This document shows, in pieces, positions 45,902 to 58,331 of a stretch of DNA of 64,000 nt. The stretch spans positions 3,224,674 through 3,288,673 of the forward strand of contig NW_004457729.1 in assembly GCF_000203815.1 (NCBI RefSeq), in the 5' to 3' direction. Position 1 is the stretch's first letter, and the number at the start of each line of letters is the position of its first letter. Both the position numbers and the translations under genes were made by a program. Below the pieces are notes generated by a model that was not told the DNA's origin, did not search any database, and saw only the letters and a list, made by a program, of their open reading frames with translations. The DNA comes from Cavenderia fasciculata. Its lineage: Eukaryota; Evosea; Eumycetozoa; Acytosteliales; Cavenderiaceae.

Positions 45902-48900
45902 TTAATTGAATTCTCTTAATTTAGATTCCATTTTCTTGTTGTGTCTCTTGTGTTTGATTTTCATTTTTGCGTAAATTACACTTGCTATTGCGATGGCCAC
46001 TATACCGATACCACCTACAACACATCCAACAATAATCTTCCATTTGTTGTCATCTGATGATGAACAATCACCACCAGCTTTATCATTGACTACCAACAGT
46101 GGTGTGAAATCTGGATCGAGTATACATGTTTGACATTGAGGTAGACTGATACCTATCATTGCTGTTGATTGATTGGAACTGATCTGGGTTTGATTGATGA
46201 GTAGGGTTTGTGAATAGGTTGTTCGGCCATCTGCCAAAGCAAAATCAATGAATCTACCGTTGAATTGAACATTGTCTTTGAGTACTCTGAGGTATTGGAG
46301 TGTTCCATAATCATCGTATGAGAATGATTCAATGTCTGTCTCTTTGCAATCATATTCGATTGATTGTTGATTGTTGGTTGTTGTCTTTATAACTACTCTT
46401 AGTGTTGCTACATTGGAAGAGTATTCCCAACCGTTGATAGATACTGCCATTTTAATTGAATTAGAATTGATCAATAATTGTTGGTTGCCAAATTCCACGG
46501 TTCTTGATTGTTGTGAGAATGACATATTGACTGTCACTTGAGTAGTAGTATTGGCGAAGAGGATACTTGTATTGGAGATCACTAGTTGATAGACAGCATT
46601 GGTCAATGAACTATTGATAGTAATATTTGATAACCAACTATTTGTCAATAGCTCCTTGACAATTTCATTATCCAATCCTATTTCTTGAATGGCAACAATA
46701 TCAAATCCAAATTCAACTCCGTCCACACTAATATTTGTTGATGGTGATTCTGGATTGGGAATATAGGTTGTATTGTCTGCAAATTTAGTCAAACAATTAT
46801 CAACTGGATTATATTTATCCTCACATTGACATATTCCATTTTCATCACAATAACCATGACCAAAACATGATTGGGTGGTCTCTTCACATATTTCTTGAGG
46901 TGTTTTTGTATTTCCTCCTGTTGTTGCAGAAGAGGTTGTTGTTGTTGGAGATGTAGTAGTTGATCCTCCTCCTGGTTTGATGAATCGAATGAGATATGTT
47001 TTACTATCAAATAATGATCCATTGACATTCAATTGAACAGAAGCAGGACCAAATGTGGTTGGTGATGAAACAAGTTGACAATTGATTTGGAATTGAGTCG
47101 ATTCCAATTGATCGATAATACAATTCATAGTGTTGTTGATTGTAACCGATGAGTTTGTCAACCCAAATGGTCCAAAATCACCAAATAAACTAATAGATCG
47201 TTGGGTTGAATTTTGATCATTCACTTGACCACTTGTTGCAAATGGGAATGCTAAAGGAAATAAATAAATTATAAAATTATTATTTATAAAAAATAATTTA
47301 ATTTAATATAAAAATTAGGTGTATGACATACGTTTTGAACAATCATTATAATAGGAACCTTGATTGACATTACAATTACAACTACCATCAGGTGTACAGA
47401 CACCATTATTACCACAATGATTAGTATCGCTCTCACATTGTTGTTGAGCTGATTGTATGGTGTATTGCTCGATAATAGAATACCCATCGACAGTAATATT
47501 AAAAGTAGCAAGACCACTTGAAATTGGTGATAATGTAATACATGAAATTCTGGTTGATAAAAACTGGGTCGTTGAACATACAGTAAAGTTGTATTGACTA
47601 TTATTATTCTGAATGATAATCGATGAACTGAGAAGAGCTGTTCCAAAATTTCCATTAAATTGTAATATGCTTCCAGTCACAACATATTGAGAAGTTGATA
47701 CAAAATTATCTACAATTGGGTATGCTAATTAATTAATTAAATAAATAGAAAAATATTAATTAGTTAATTATGTTGTTGGTCTGATTAAAAAATTATCTTC
47801 ATAACATACATTGTATATATGCAACTTGTTTCATAATGGTAGAATAATAATTATTGAAAATTCTAACATCATAACTACCATTTGAAAGGTTTGGGATTTC
47901 AAATTGATAGGTATTTGCAACTCTTGAGTTTGGTGTTGCCAATACTCCGTCGATTGATACATTATGAGACAAGTATGTGTTTACTGGTGCAAACACGACT
48001 GTAATGATGGCCAATTGGTTTGGTATTTGCTTAAAGTCGATAGACGATACATTGAATCCAGCCTCTGTCACATTGAACGGGTATGTGTATAGTGGATAAT
48101 ATACACTAAACGGAATGTTGATTAATTGAGGTGGTCCGTCTGTGAGAAGCGCAGGGATGATAGCCTCTAATTGTTCATTTGGAACAATTGTGGAGAAAAG
48201 GACTCCTCCACTCTGACCCCAGCCCAAATTTGTGCCCTTGATGATGGCCCGTTTGAAAATGCTGATTAGATTGGTGTCTTCAAACGTGATTTGACATGTA
48301 AATCCAGGTGGGATTGATAAATGAGGTGCAGAAAATCTCATGGCAGCTTCATTTACATAACACCAAAAGCAATCTGGTACAGAGGTTATAGAAGTACCGC
48401 TCATATACAATAACTTTAACCTGCATAGTGATTTTTCTTGGTCTAGTGGTCCTTGAAATGCAACATTTGATCTAAGATTCAAACCCAAATTTCCAGTCAT
48501 GTTTTTCAATACTGTATCGAAATCAATTGGCATTGCGATTTGATTACTTGAGAAATCACTGTATAACAAAAAAATAAGTTAGTTTTTTTGGTCAAACAGT
48601 TAATACAAGTCAAGTAACAGTAGTTACAATTTAAATGTATATATGTAGACATTTAAATGACTAAAATATTACATACAAAATAGTGGCGGTTGAAGGAATG
48701 GTAATAGCAGGTATTGTATTGATTGGTGTAGCTATGAAACTTATAGTTTCAATACTGGGTGGATACCCTGTCAAAAATGGATATCGACTACTATTATATC
48801 TATGCGATGTACTAAATTGAAAAAAAAAAACAGTAAATAATAATATTCTTTTTGAGCAAAGAACAAATTTGTTTCACTCCATACACTGATTTTAGATTTG

Positions 48901-50232
48901 GGAATTGATCAAGACCTGGTTCAAACGTTATATCGCCTCCATAAAATGTTCTATAATAATTAATGAAAGAATCAGTTAGTTTTGTTGTTGTGTAAAAATA
49001 AAAAAAGTTGGTATGGTACATACAAACTGTTTAGACTCGATGTATTGGCGAAACGAATGTTTGTATTGGGTGATTGGGGATTATCAGAAAACTCTAAGGA
49101 AGTTAGACTAGGGAGGTCAAGATTGAGATTGATTGGAGGTGTTGTCCAAAGAAGAAATGGGTATCTATAGAATAAATAATAAATAATAAATAATAAATAA
49201 TAAATAATAAATAATAAATAATAAATAATATTATTCGAATTAATTTACTTTATACATACAAAAATGTAAGAGATGGGAAAGATTTGGCAGTAAAGTTTCC
49301 GATAGAACGAAGACTAGAACCTGTGTACTGCCCGAACCCCAACATTGCCAATTTTGGAAGTCGAACAGAGTCATCAATAATAAACTCTGTAGCATTACCG
49401 TCGGCAAAGAGTTGCATCTGAGACACCAATGGGTGACTTGGGAATGTAATAGTCGTTCTACCTGTAAGAGAAAAAGTGGCAAGTAGTAGAGTGCTTGGCG
49501 CAATCAAATCAAAATTGTTTGGAAAATTCTGTAGAGAAGGATCTGACATCATTCTAGAGAAAATAAAGAAAAATGATTGATTGTTAGTCGAGAGAATATT
49601 GTACAACCAGCCAACCAACCAACCGACTACATACGCAATAGTTGTAAGGCTAGGACAACATGTTGGTAGTTGATCATAAAGAGACAAGGCGGGATCAGCT
49701 ACACTGAAAAATGGGTTTTGATTCACCGCTATCAGCTCTACTGCTGGAAAGGTGAGTCTTAGGTTTGGATCTGGTAGACCATTGGTAGTCGTCGTACCTG
49801 GCATATTTGAACTACAGAATTTGAATTAAATTAGAATTAGAATTAGAATTATATCGACAACTGATGATTGATGATTATGTTTCAACTTACATCTTGGTTA
49901 TGTGTCCTCCAGCACAACTAAATTCGGTCGTACCACATAGAGTTTGATCCATGGGAACTGGTAGACTGTACTGCTTGATGATCCATATTGCTGATGCCAC
50001 TATAATATGATATTATTGTAAACATTAATGTTCATAGAATTACAAAAAATGTGTAAGTAATAGATTAAATTGATGATATATTGATAATATATATATACTA
50101 TATTTACATACATTCGTCTGGACTTAAATCTTGTGAATGAATAACACCAACTGACAATAACGCAATCAGCCCAATGATCGTGATCAGAAATTTGAAATAC
50201 CTGTTCTTTTGGGGTGGTGTGCAACTTTTCAT
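45902..50232 (-). CDS. ComC-like EGF/IPT-type transmembrane receptor
   Basis: Ten exons (50112-50232, 49891-49999, 49635-49811, 49260-49553, 49024-49164, 48885-48950, 48677-48811, 47810-48558, 47332-47724, 45902-47250) sum to 3534 bases (1177 residues). Order: signal anchor (FLITIIGLIALLSVGVI); a leucine-rich-repeat-like stretch (small exons 3-8, e.g. LPSLTSLEFSDNPQS); two Ig-like IPT/TIG regions; EGF-like modules (CGNNGVCTPDGSCNC and CFGHGYCDENGICQC); a Thr-rich linker; a ComC-family domain (ISVDGVEFGFDIVAIQEIG); a membrane span (VGCVVGGIGIVAIAIASVIYA) and a basic cytosolic tail. ComC-type proteins are dictyostelid cell-surface communication and adhesion proteins. The 7-base satellite at 49171-49231 lies in an intron. 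Confidence 0.88.
49171..49231. repeat. 7-bp minisatellite (TAAATAA)n in an intron
   Basis: About eight near-perfect tandem copies of a 7-base AT unit fill most of an intron of the ComC-like gene; 7-base periodicity is unlike the 3-base repeats elsewhere. Confidence 0.85.
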
Positions 50233-50420
50233 CGTATATCTATCTCTGTTTACTATTTAAATAAAATTACGATAATGATAATGATCTCCTCTCCTCTCCT
50301 CTCCTAGGTCTCTGAATTAATTCAACAATGAGAGACCTGGGAGTTCGATTGTCTGTTATCGTCCGGACGATTAATTTTATTCGCCTAATATCTAGATATG
50401 TGATTTTATCGAGCCACATT

Positions 50421-50790
50421 CTCATGATTTTCTAATACCCGGAGAGACCAAGTATTAAACCGTAGGTAGAGGTTTGCAGAATATGATATAATACAAATCG
50501 ACATATGATTTTCTAATGTATAGTGATGAAAGGTTCTTGTTGTTGTTGTTGGAAACCTACATCCATCTTGAACTGAGAATGTTGGTTGTAGTGTCCAACG
50601 ACTGTACACTTGCTTCCAAAAATCAATCAATATGTACTAAGAAAGAGAGATTAGTGAGTGACTCCTCTTCTTGGTCAGGTCAATAATATAAGTGATTTAC
50701 TGCATACTATCTTGCTGCTGCTTTTCAACCTCTACTTAGACGAGCCTCATTAATTTCAATCTGGTAACATCTTTCATCTTTCATCTTTCA
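50421..50790 (-). pseudogene. Relic of a Crinkler 5' half
   Basis: The plus strand here matches 43310-43950 of the Crinkler gene in order: GTAGAGGTTTGCAG, ACATATGATT-TCTAATGTA, AGTGATGAAAG, CCATCTTGAA, ATGTTGGTTGT, GCTTCCAAAAAT, then the header end (CTTGCTGCTGCT, TTCAACCTC) and AGCCTCATT...AATTTCAATCT. Frames are broken throughout. An ORF-sized remnant (50406-50630) retains part of the NTPase start. Confidence 0.8.
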
Positions 50791-51111
50791 TAGATGACAG
50801 ACACACACGTGCGTTGAACATGATGAAATAGATAGATACTAGTTGTCATTATCTATATATTATATATTACTAGACCTGTCTATTAAAATTATATTAATAA
50901 AATATTTGGAAGGGTTTAGACTAGTTTGTAACTTCAAAATTAAAAAAAACTAAAGATTTATTAATCTGAAATTAAATAGTTAATTAATACTCTCCTCCTC
51001 TATATATATATATATATATAAAAGAAAGTCTATTGAGTAGCAGTAGTTAGTTTCAAAGTTCTTAAAGATACTAATACAGTTCATATATACATATACATAT
51101 ATACATATAAA
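50791..51111. other. Intergenic, promoter of the GH57-like gene
   Basis: AT-rich with TCTTTCA and TATA repeats; no gene seen. Confidence 0.6.
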
Positions 51112-52545
51112 ATGCCAATATTATTTGCTTTCTCTCCTTGGGCCGATATAGGTATGGATGAACCTGCCTATAAACTTGCAAGATTAATGGTTTGTATAAG
51201 ATCTTTGCTTTTCCTCTCCTCTCTCTCTATCTATCTATCTATCATTCGTCAATGAAATCTATTTCACTTGCCTTGTTATTCATTCCCCCACACTCAACCC
51301 ACCCAATCAAAGCATACCACTCTCTCGCAATGACAATAGATCTAACTTACTTTTATTCTTTCTATTATGTCTCTCTCTTTCTAATAGGATAAATGTATGT
51401 GGTACGATCATGATAATGGAGGATTGGGTATTCCAGTGAGTTGGGCAATGTCTGGACAAACAATGAAAGCAATCGTAAAGACTGACCCATCGATCAAGGG
51501 AACCATTAGATATAGAACTGCCAATAAATCAGTATATTCAAGTTGGGATCAATCAGAGATTGTTGGAAGTACATATCATGCATCTGGGTTGGCTCATGTA
51601 AATATCTATCAATATTAATATTAAAGACAACTCTTGTGTTATAATATATCTAATTATTATTCTTTTTTCGTTTAGCCATGTTTAAATGATAAATATCAAG
51701 AAGCATATATAGATGGATTTGTAAAAGAAGATATTAAAGAAACCAATCATACGATGTGGGATTTATTTGAACGATCGCCAAGAGGATTCTGTCCAAGTGA
51801 AAAGTTGTTTAGTATACAGTCGAGTAGATCGGTGGCGCAAGAGGGATATGAATATTGTATTATAGGAGGAGAGGCATTTGGAAGTGACGCACATGGACAG
51901 CACAACAAAGGACAGGTGTTCCAGTTGGAGAATGGATTAAAGGTGATTCCAACGGTCAATGAGATTATGCCATCGGATTTTGACCGTTATCACAAGGCAG
52001 AGATATTAATTGACGCCATCATTGAATATTGCAGAAGAAACCATATTGGACGTGTATTGTTGTCGGCAGATGTCGACTTTTGGTTGGACGACAATGGATT
52101 TGATCGTATCAAATGGATGTATCTCAAGGCGATGGAGAGATCGAATGAGATTAGAATGGTCAATGCATCGGCACTCGTAGAGTCGTCGTGGTCGATTGGT
52201 TATGCAGGTCTCAAGAGTCTCGACAACTTTTACCAATCTATCGGACTGACCAACGTACAACAACACATCTCTACGTGGACCAATGCCGCTGGCAACCTCG
52301 AGTTTATTGATTGGGGTCGATCAGGTCGATCGGCTGAATTCATCAAAGCGCACACTGACAAGTATGAACGTGGCATCAATCACCAGCAATGGGTCGATGG
52401 AGCCAAGTTACAACTTTCTAAAAATGTCTACCAAAACATCTGCGGAACCGTCTTTTACGACAATCGTCCCCAATGGGAAAACTTTATGCAAGATTGTTTC
52501 GATAATAATCTTTCAAATGCTTGGAATATTTTAAATGATGCTTAA
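51112..52545 (+). CDS. Cytosolic protein resembling GH57/deacetylase (beta/alpha) barrel enzymes
   Basis: Exons 51112-51189, 51388-51597 and 51676-52545 encode 385 residues with no signal peptide. It starts MPILFAFSPWADIGMDEP; later come GIPVSWAMSGQTM, YHASGLAHP, RGFCPSEKLFSIQS and EGYEYCIIGGEAFG. The sequence of a His-rich early strand, SWA.SG, and a G..PSE motif recalls GH57-type glycoside hydrolases and the related polysaccharide-deacetylase barrel, but it is a distant resemblance judged by eye. Without confirmed catalytic residues the activity should be treated as unknown. Confidence 0.75.
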
Positions 52546-53471
52546 AAGATCAAAACAAATCAAAAAAAACATCTCTTTAGAATTAGAATCATTTGTTGTT
52601 GTCATCATTATTATTATTATTATTATTCAAAATCAAAAAAATCAAGAATATTGATTATTATTATTATAAGACCCCTTTAGATATCTATATATTTATATAT
52701 ATAAACACAAAACCAAACAAACCAAAACATACCAACATCATACATATAATAAATATTTAAATAAATAATTTAGATATTGTATTCGTGATTCGGTAACCGA
52801 TCGACTATGTAGCTACATTTCAAGATTGGATGGTATAATAAAGATTAAATCAGATCGAAAAAACATCGTCGTCTTTGTCATCATCATCATCATCGACAGG
52901 GTTTCCAATCAATTAATTAATCAAGGAAATCATTCCCAACCCATTTGTCAATCTAAAAATCGACTTCTTCGAGATTTCAAAGTAGTTTTGTACTCTTTAT
53001 TTTAATTTAATTTAATTTTATCGCAGCAATGCTTGTCGTTTAACACTGGGAGGGGGTTGTTTTGTATAAAAATAGACAGAGGTAGAAATCAGCTGACACA
53101 ACAACAATAATAACAACAACAACTACATCTCGCTCAGTTCTGTATAATCACAAATAGCATCATCTTCAATATCTCTCTCTACCACATCATTTGTACCAAC
53201 ACTAATTAATTAATAACAAAGTCAAATCTCTCATTATCTATCACCACCACCCCCACCCCCTCTCGTCGCTACTACCTACTACTAGTATTATCTCGTTCAT
53301 TCACCATCATAGTTTACTACATACATAGTATTCGATTATTATCATTCTTGTTATTATAACCTAGCTTCCAAAGAGACGAGTAAATTTAAATCTCTACTAT
53401 AATATAATATAATATATTATTACTCTATATTCCTATAATAATTACTCTATACTTTCTATTCTATTCTCTTC
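52546..53471. other. Intergenic: 3' of GH57-like gene, long upstream region of the phosphatase gene
   Basis: AT-rich, with a GGGAGGGGGTTG patch near 53047-53060, CAA/TAACAA repeats near 53100 and a pyrimidine-rich stretch (CACCACCACCCCCACCCC near 53241-53260). I see no coding region. Confidence 0.6.
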
Positions 53472-55048
53472 ATGTCCCCACCAAGTACAAAGACCATTAA
53501 TAATAATAATAATACTATCAATCAATCAGCAGTTACATCAACTTTACCTCCACCTCCACCACCCCCACTTCCAGAAGTCTCTCGCATTTGGTATCCTATT
53601 ACTATCAACAAAGCTTCAACCGACCCCACCACAACTACATTCACAGGAGACTTGTCTTTATTAAATAGCTATCAAAGACATTGTATTTCACAAGAATCGG
53701 AATCGACCGAAACAACTAATAATAATAATCAAACAACTTCAACCAAAACAACCATGGTAGGACAACAACAACCAACAGTTCTATTCAAGAATGATTTAAA
53801 TGCAAAACCACCAGTCAATCCAAAGATTGCTCATCATATAGATACAATGCAAATGTATAATTTAATGCAAGATATAGCCATACCAAAGATGATAATGGAT
53901 TTGAGACCACGTGAAATGTATGAACGGTCACATTTAAAGGCTGCCATTTCTATCCCACCTCCTTCATTGGAACAAGTAGACGATGAGCATCTACCAGAGT
54001 TTAATATGACCAAATATCTCGCTGTACATTGTCCGACTACTCGATACTGGAATCTGATGCTTTCGCAAGCCGTCATCTATACCGACGGGTCTGTGTCATC
54101 AGAGATGGGTCGTGAACACACCTTGTCACGCGAGTCGATCGCCATGCACGACAATTCCGACGTTCACCCACTCGAGTCACGTGATCCAACGTCTTGGTTC
54201 AACTTTGTGTTACACTATTTGATTGCACGTTCTAAAAAGACAGCCATCTCGATCTATGACAATGGATTCGAGGCATTCAACCAACACTATCCTTTTCTCT
54301 GTCGCGGCGTCACTGTCAGCAACAAGGCATACCGCAATATCCCCGAATCTTCCCTATACCCTTCTGAAATATTAAAAGATTTCATTTATCTTGGTGCTTA
54401 TGAAAATGCAACAAGTAGATCTCAACTTGATAATCTTAGTATGTAGAAAATAGAAAGATAGAAAATAGAATAGACATGGTTTATTAATACATTGTTTTCT
54501 TTTATTTTTGTGTAGAAATTACACATATAGTAAATATGGCATCAGAATTAGAAGATGCATTTCCACATTTATATAAATATTATCGTGCTGATTTGGATGA
54601 TAATTTTAGAGCAGATATTACTAGTCATTTCGAACCAATCAATCAATTTATCGATAGTGCCAAAGCAACTGGAGGTAGAGTGTTGGTACATTGTGCAATG
54701 GGAATTAGTAGAAGCACCACTGCCGTCATGGCATATATAATGAAAACACAAGGATTGGATTACGCAACCACTAGACAATTGGTAAAGGAAAAGAGATCAA
54801 TCATTCAACCAAACGTTGGATTTGTCAAGGCTCTTAAAGCCTATGATGAAAAACTTCATGAATCGAAACCGATCGATTCTAAAGGATCATCATTATCATC
54901 ATCTCAAACCCAACTACAACAACGATCATCATCCTCTGGGTCCATTATGATAACAAATAATGATGGATGTACGTCCATTTTATCAAGTAGTCCTCCTAGT
55001 ACCACTATTCCTCTTCCTCATCATCAACCAATAAACTCTTCCTTGTAA
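53472..55048 (+). CDS. Rhodanese-DUSP dual-specificity phosphatase (MKP-like)
   Basis: Exons 53472-54438 and 54516-55048 encode 499 residues. After an N/P/T-rich N-terminus, residues ~125-300 form a rhodanese-like (CDC25-homology) module beginning IAIPKMIMDLRPREMYERSH. Residues ~305-455 are the dual-specificity catalytic domain: ILKDFIYLGAYENATSRSQL, ITHIVNMA, YYRADLDDN (general-acid Asp), and the P-loop VHCAMGISRSTTAVMAYIM with Cys and Arg of HCx5R. The tail is S/Q/P-rich. This is the architecture of MAP-kinase phosphatases, which remove Tyr and Thr phosphates from MAP kinases. Confidence 0.93.
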
Positions 55049-55185
55049 ATTTTTTGAAGCATTGCAATAATGAAATATCAACCTTATTTGTCAATGAAGT
55101 TTTCTTTGGGAACAATATGTAGGATCTTGTGAGATAAACCCAAGGTTGCAGTTGGCTGGTTGTCACCAAGAAAATTCAAAATGTT

Positions 55186-56623
55186 TTAGTAGGTAATAGA
55201 CGCAATTGCCTCTCTATATGCAGATATATCTTTCACCTCTTGAAAGACGTATCTTGGGACTCCACCCGAGTGGATGTAGTGATGTTGTATCACTTTAAAG
55301 TCAAATGATGAATGGACTTGATTGTAACAACTTTTGATTTCTTCAATGACACAGTTTTGGTCCAAATGTTTTCTAAAGATAAATGGTTTGATTTGTTGTG
55401 ACAAATTTGACATCACTAAATTTTGTCCATACCTTTAGAAATTCTTTATACCTCGGGCTCTGGAGAAGACACCATGAGGGCAAAAGTGGAGGAACTAATC
55501 TTGGCTTGAGAATCCCTATGTACAGAGTCAACCAGGTAAATACCATTGGGTCCAAGCATCTTTAATGTTAATAGTGACATCTTTTTTGGGATAGGACTGA
55601 CAAACATATTTTGTGTCGTTGTCATTGGTACGTGTAAAGTAGAGATACTCTGTGATGTGAATTGAATCAAGTATAATATTGCAATCTGTGGATCTTCTGA
55701 AGTAGTGGAGCATGTAGAGTAGAAAGAAACTCTTGACAATTCCAGGGTTGCCTGTTACGAAGAGGGTTTGGATTGCTTTATCGAGAATATATTCGATCCC
55801 TGAGTGATACGAAATCTTGACGAATAAAGATCGAAATTGTTCCGTCGTTCATCAAAGTGTCTGCACATTTGGTGGTATTTTGAAAACGGTCTCTGCCTTT
55901 CCTTCATCCAAGCCCCAAAACTCATTAGGAATGTCTGCTTCTATATAATTTTTGAATATTTGAAAAGGTCAGTAGGGGGAAAAGATGCCATTGATATGTA
56001 AGGATGAACAAGCAAAATAAAATATAAATAAATAAAAAATTTCCTCATATAAAAAGATGTTGAACTAAAATAGGTGGTGGTGTTTTGGATTAACAATGTT
56101 GGAGATTGTGGGCGATTGTTGATTGGATCATGAAGATGGAAAAAAAGATTTGGAGAAGTGCCTTACCTTGGCTGATTAGAACCTGTATGTATTGCTTTGT
56201 GAAGAGAATCTGCAAGTCCAGCAGTGAGACCAACATTGTTTTGCAAGAAGGTGACTGTCACAGTATCGAAGTTCTCTCCACTGATGTCTTGGATATGCAA
56301 TGTTTTGGCACAGGCTCTGACCTTTTCATTTTTATGTGTACTGGCCCATTCCAAAACATTTTCTTTGGTCCATTCTTTCCATTTAGTTTTTGGTTCTCCT
56401 GATGCTGTTGCTGCTGTTGAGATATATAATAGATGGATGGGTGGAAAGGAGAATAAAATAGAATGGAGAGTATTATTTTATTCAGAAATGTGGGTCAAAC
56501 TACAAGATGAACCGAGGTGGTGAACAAGATCATACCGACAGGTTTTGTTTCTGTCATTTCTACTTCTCCTGGTGGGGAAGGAACTGCAACCACTGTGGTT
56601 GACTTGGTAGAGGTAGTATTCAT
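55186..56623 (-). pseudogene. Crinkler/RHS-type pseudogene with a SAM-like header
   Basis: Minus strand. Exon 1 (56536-56623) starts with an ATG and is T/S/P-rich. Exon 2 (from 56413 down to about 56165) encodes a SAM-like domain (WKEWTKENVLEWAS ... GLTAGLADSLHKAI). After an intron, the Crinkler-type core follows: the P-loop now reads TGNPGIVKSFFLLY (second Gly of GxGK lost), then LVDSVH and SSPEPE segments, and finally SGGVPRYVFQEVKD near 55250. The core has in-frame stops and at least two frame changes (near 55560 and 55860), so it cannot make a full protein. Confidence 0.8.
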
Positions 56624-56859
56624 AAAGAAATAGATACAAATTAGATATTAAAAATATGAGGATAAAAAAATAATTGGATAGAAATAATAAAAGGGAATTT
56701 TGACGACAATATTTAACAGAAAAAGAAGAAGTATGAGTGCTTTATGATCATCCGACTCCAAACAAATAAAAGAAATAAATAAATAAAATATGTGGGGTTA
56801 ATAATAATATAAAATCTATTTAAAAACTGTACACTGATCAATGTTATTATGCTAATCAT

Positions 56860-58331
56860 TTATTGGATTAATTCTTCAACTATTGTGGATGTGGTTGAAG
56901 TGGTTGCATCTTGGATAACTTCATCTTGAGTAGACGCAGTGGCATTGGAGTCTGTGGTTGTTGCGGGCTCAATGGTCTCAATGGTTGTCACTTTTTCAAT
57001 TGTTGTGGTTGGAAGTGCTTGGGTGTCTGTGTTGTCAGTCACTGTAGTAGTGGTCGTTGTAGTGGTAATGAGCTCAGCGGTGGTCGTATCAACTGGCTTG
57101 TTCTCCTCCTCGTTGGTTGGCGCGACAGTAGTTGTAGATGTAGATTGTTCTGTGTTGTTGTTGTTGTTGTCAACTTGACCAACATGGAGATTCATAGCAG
57201 TTTGAATGGCAGGATTATTATTCTCCAAATTGGGTGGGACTTGTAAATAGGCACACGTCTGCTCATACAGTTGTTTGGACAGGTCTTGGTTGGATGCTTG
57301 TTTGCTAGGGTTGGTCTTTTTATTCAACACAAAGTACTGGCCCTTGGTACCCTTGGTTGCCTTGGATTCTCCCAATGCTACCTCTGCCATGGTACGACCA
57401 CTGTGCTCGGCAGTTGTAAAGAATGGGTTGATGACAGGACGCAAAAACTTGAGCAACTTGTTCTTCATCAACATCTGTGTAGCGACGACACCTGGATGTG
57501 CGCAATTCACCTCTACATTCAAATACCCCTTTTGATCCAATCGTCTTTGCAACTCATTACAAAACATGATAAGATACAGTTTGGAATTTGAATATATCTT
57601 GTTATTGTTGTAATGTTTTTCGTCACATTCCAATTTCTCAAGATTAATCTTTTCGGCTAAAAGTAACAAAGTATATTAATATTAATATTTTGGCAAACAA
57701 TTTTTTAATATTTCTACTACTACTATACATACCCCAACCATGCATCTTTGAACTAAGTGATAAAACTCTTCCATTTCCTTGTTCGAGTCTTTCCAATAAT
57801 AACATTGTCAATAGGACAGTGCCATAATAGTTGACACCAACATTGAGTTCATGTCCATCGGCAGTCTTTTCATAGGTGTTGGAATAGACACCGATACAAT
57901 TGACCAAATAGTTGAGTGGTACGAATCTGTCGTTAAACTGTTTGGCAAACTCTCTAATCGACTCGAATGAATTAAAATCCACCTTGGCGGCGGTGATTTT
58001 ATCATTACCACTCTCCTTTTTCAACTCTTCAATGAGTTCAGTTGATTTTTCAACATTTCTACATGCAATAATGACAGACATCTTTGTTTTAGCCATCTCT
58101 TTGGCTAATTCTTTACCAATTCCTCCAGTTGCACCTAAATAATAATAATAATAAATAATATTTATAAATGAATAGGGTTGTTCATTTTTTTTTTTTTGTA
58201 AATAGAATTCTATTAATTGATTTTTTTAGTAATTACATACCAGTTAGAATACATAATTTATTATCATGTTCTGGTGGAGGAACCATAGCAGGGTTAACTT
58301 CAACGGGGACTGATGTTGAAGTATCGGTCAT
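56860..58331 (-). CDS. Short-chain dehydrogenase/reductase with low-complexity tail
   Basis: Exons 58241-58331, 57733-58134 and 56860-57656 encode 429 residues. NAD(P)-binding TGATGGIGKELAKEMA with the Gly motif spanning the first intron, SVIIACRN (Arg suggests NADP), the structural motif NCIGVYS in place of NNAG, catalytic Ser in VLSLSSKMHG, and catalytic YSNSK. VNCAHPGVVAT follows, as in retinol dehydrogenase/WW-oxidoreductase relatives that act on lipid carbonyls. The last ~125 residues are N-, T- and E-rich low complexity, not part of the enzyme fold. Substrate unknown. Confidence 0.92.

Noticed and set aside
56106-56523. Plus-strand frames of about 98 codons
   Set aside because: Antisense of the SAM-like header exon of the Crinkler pseudogene.
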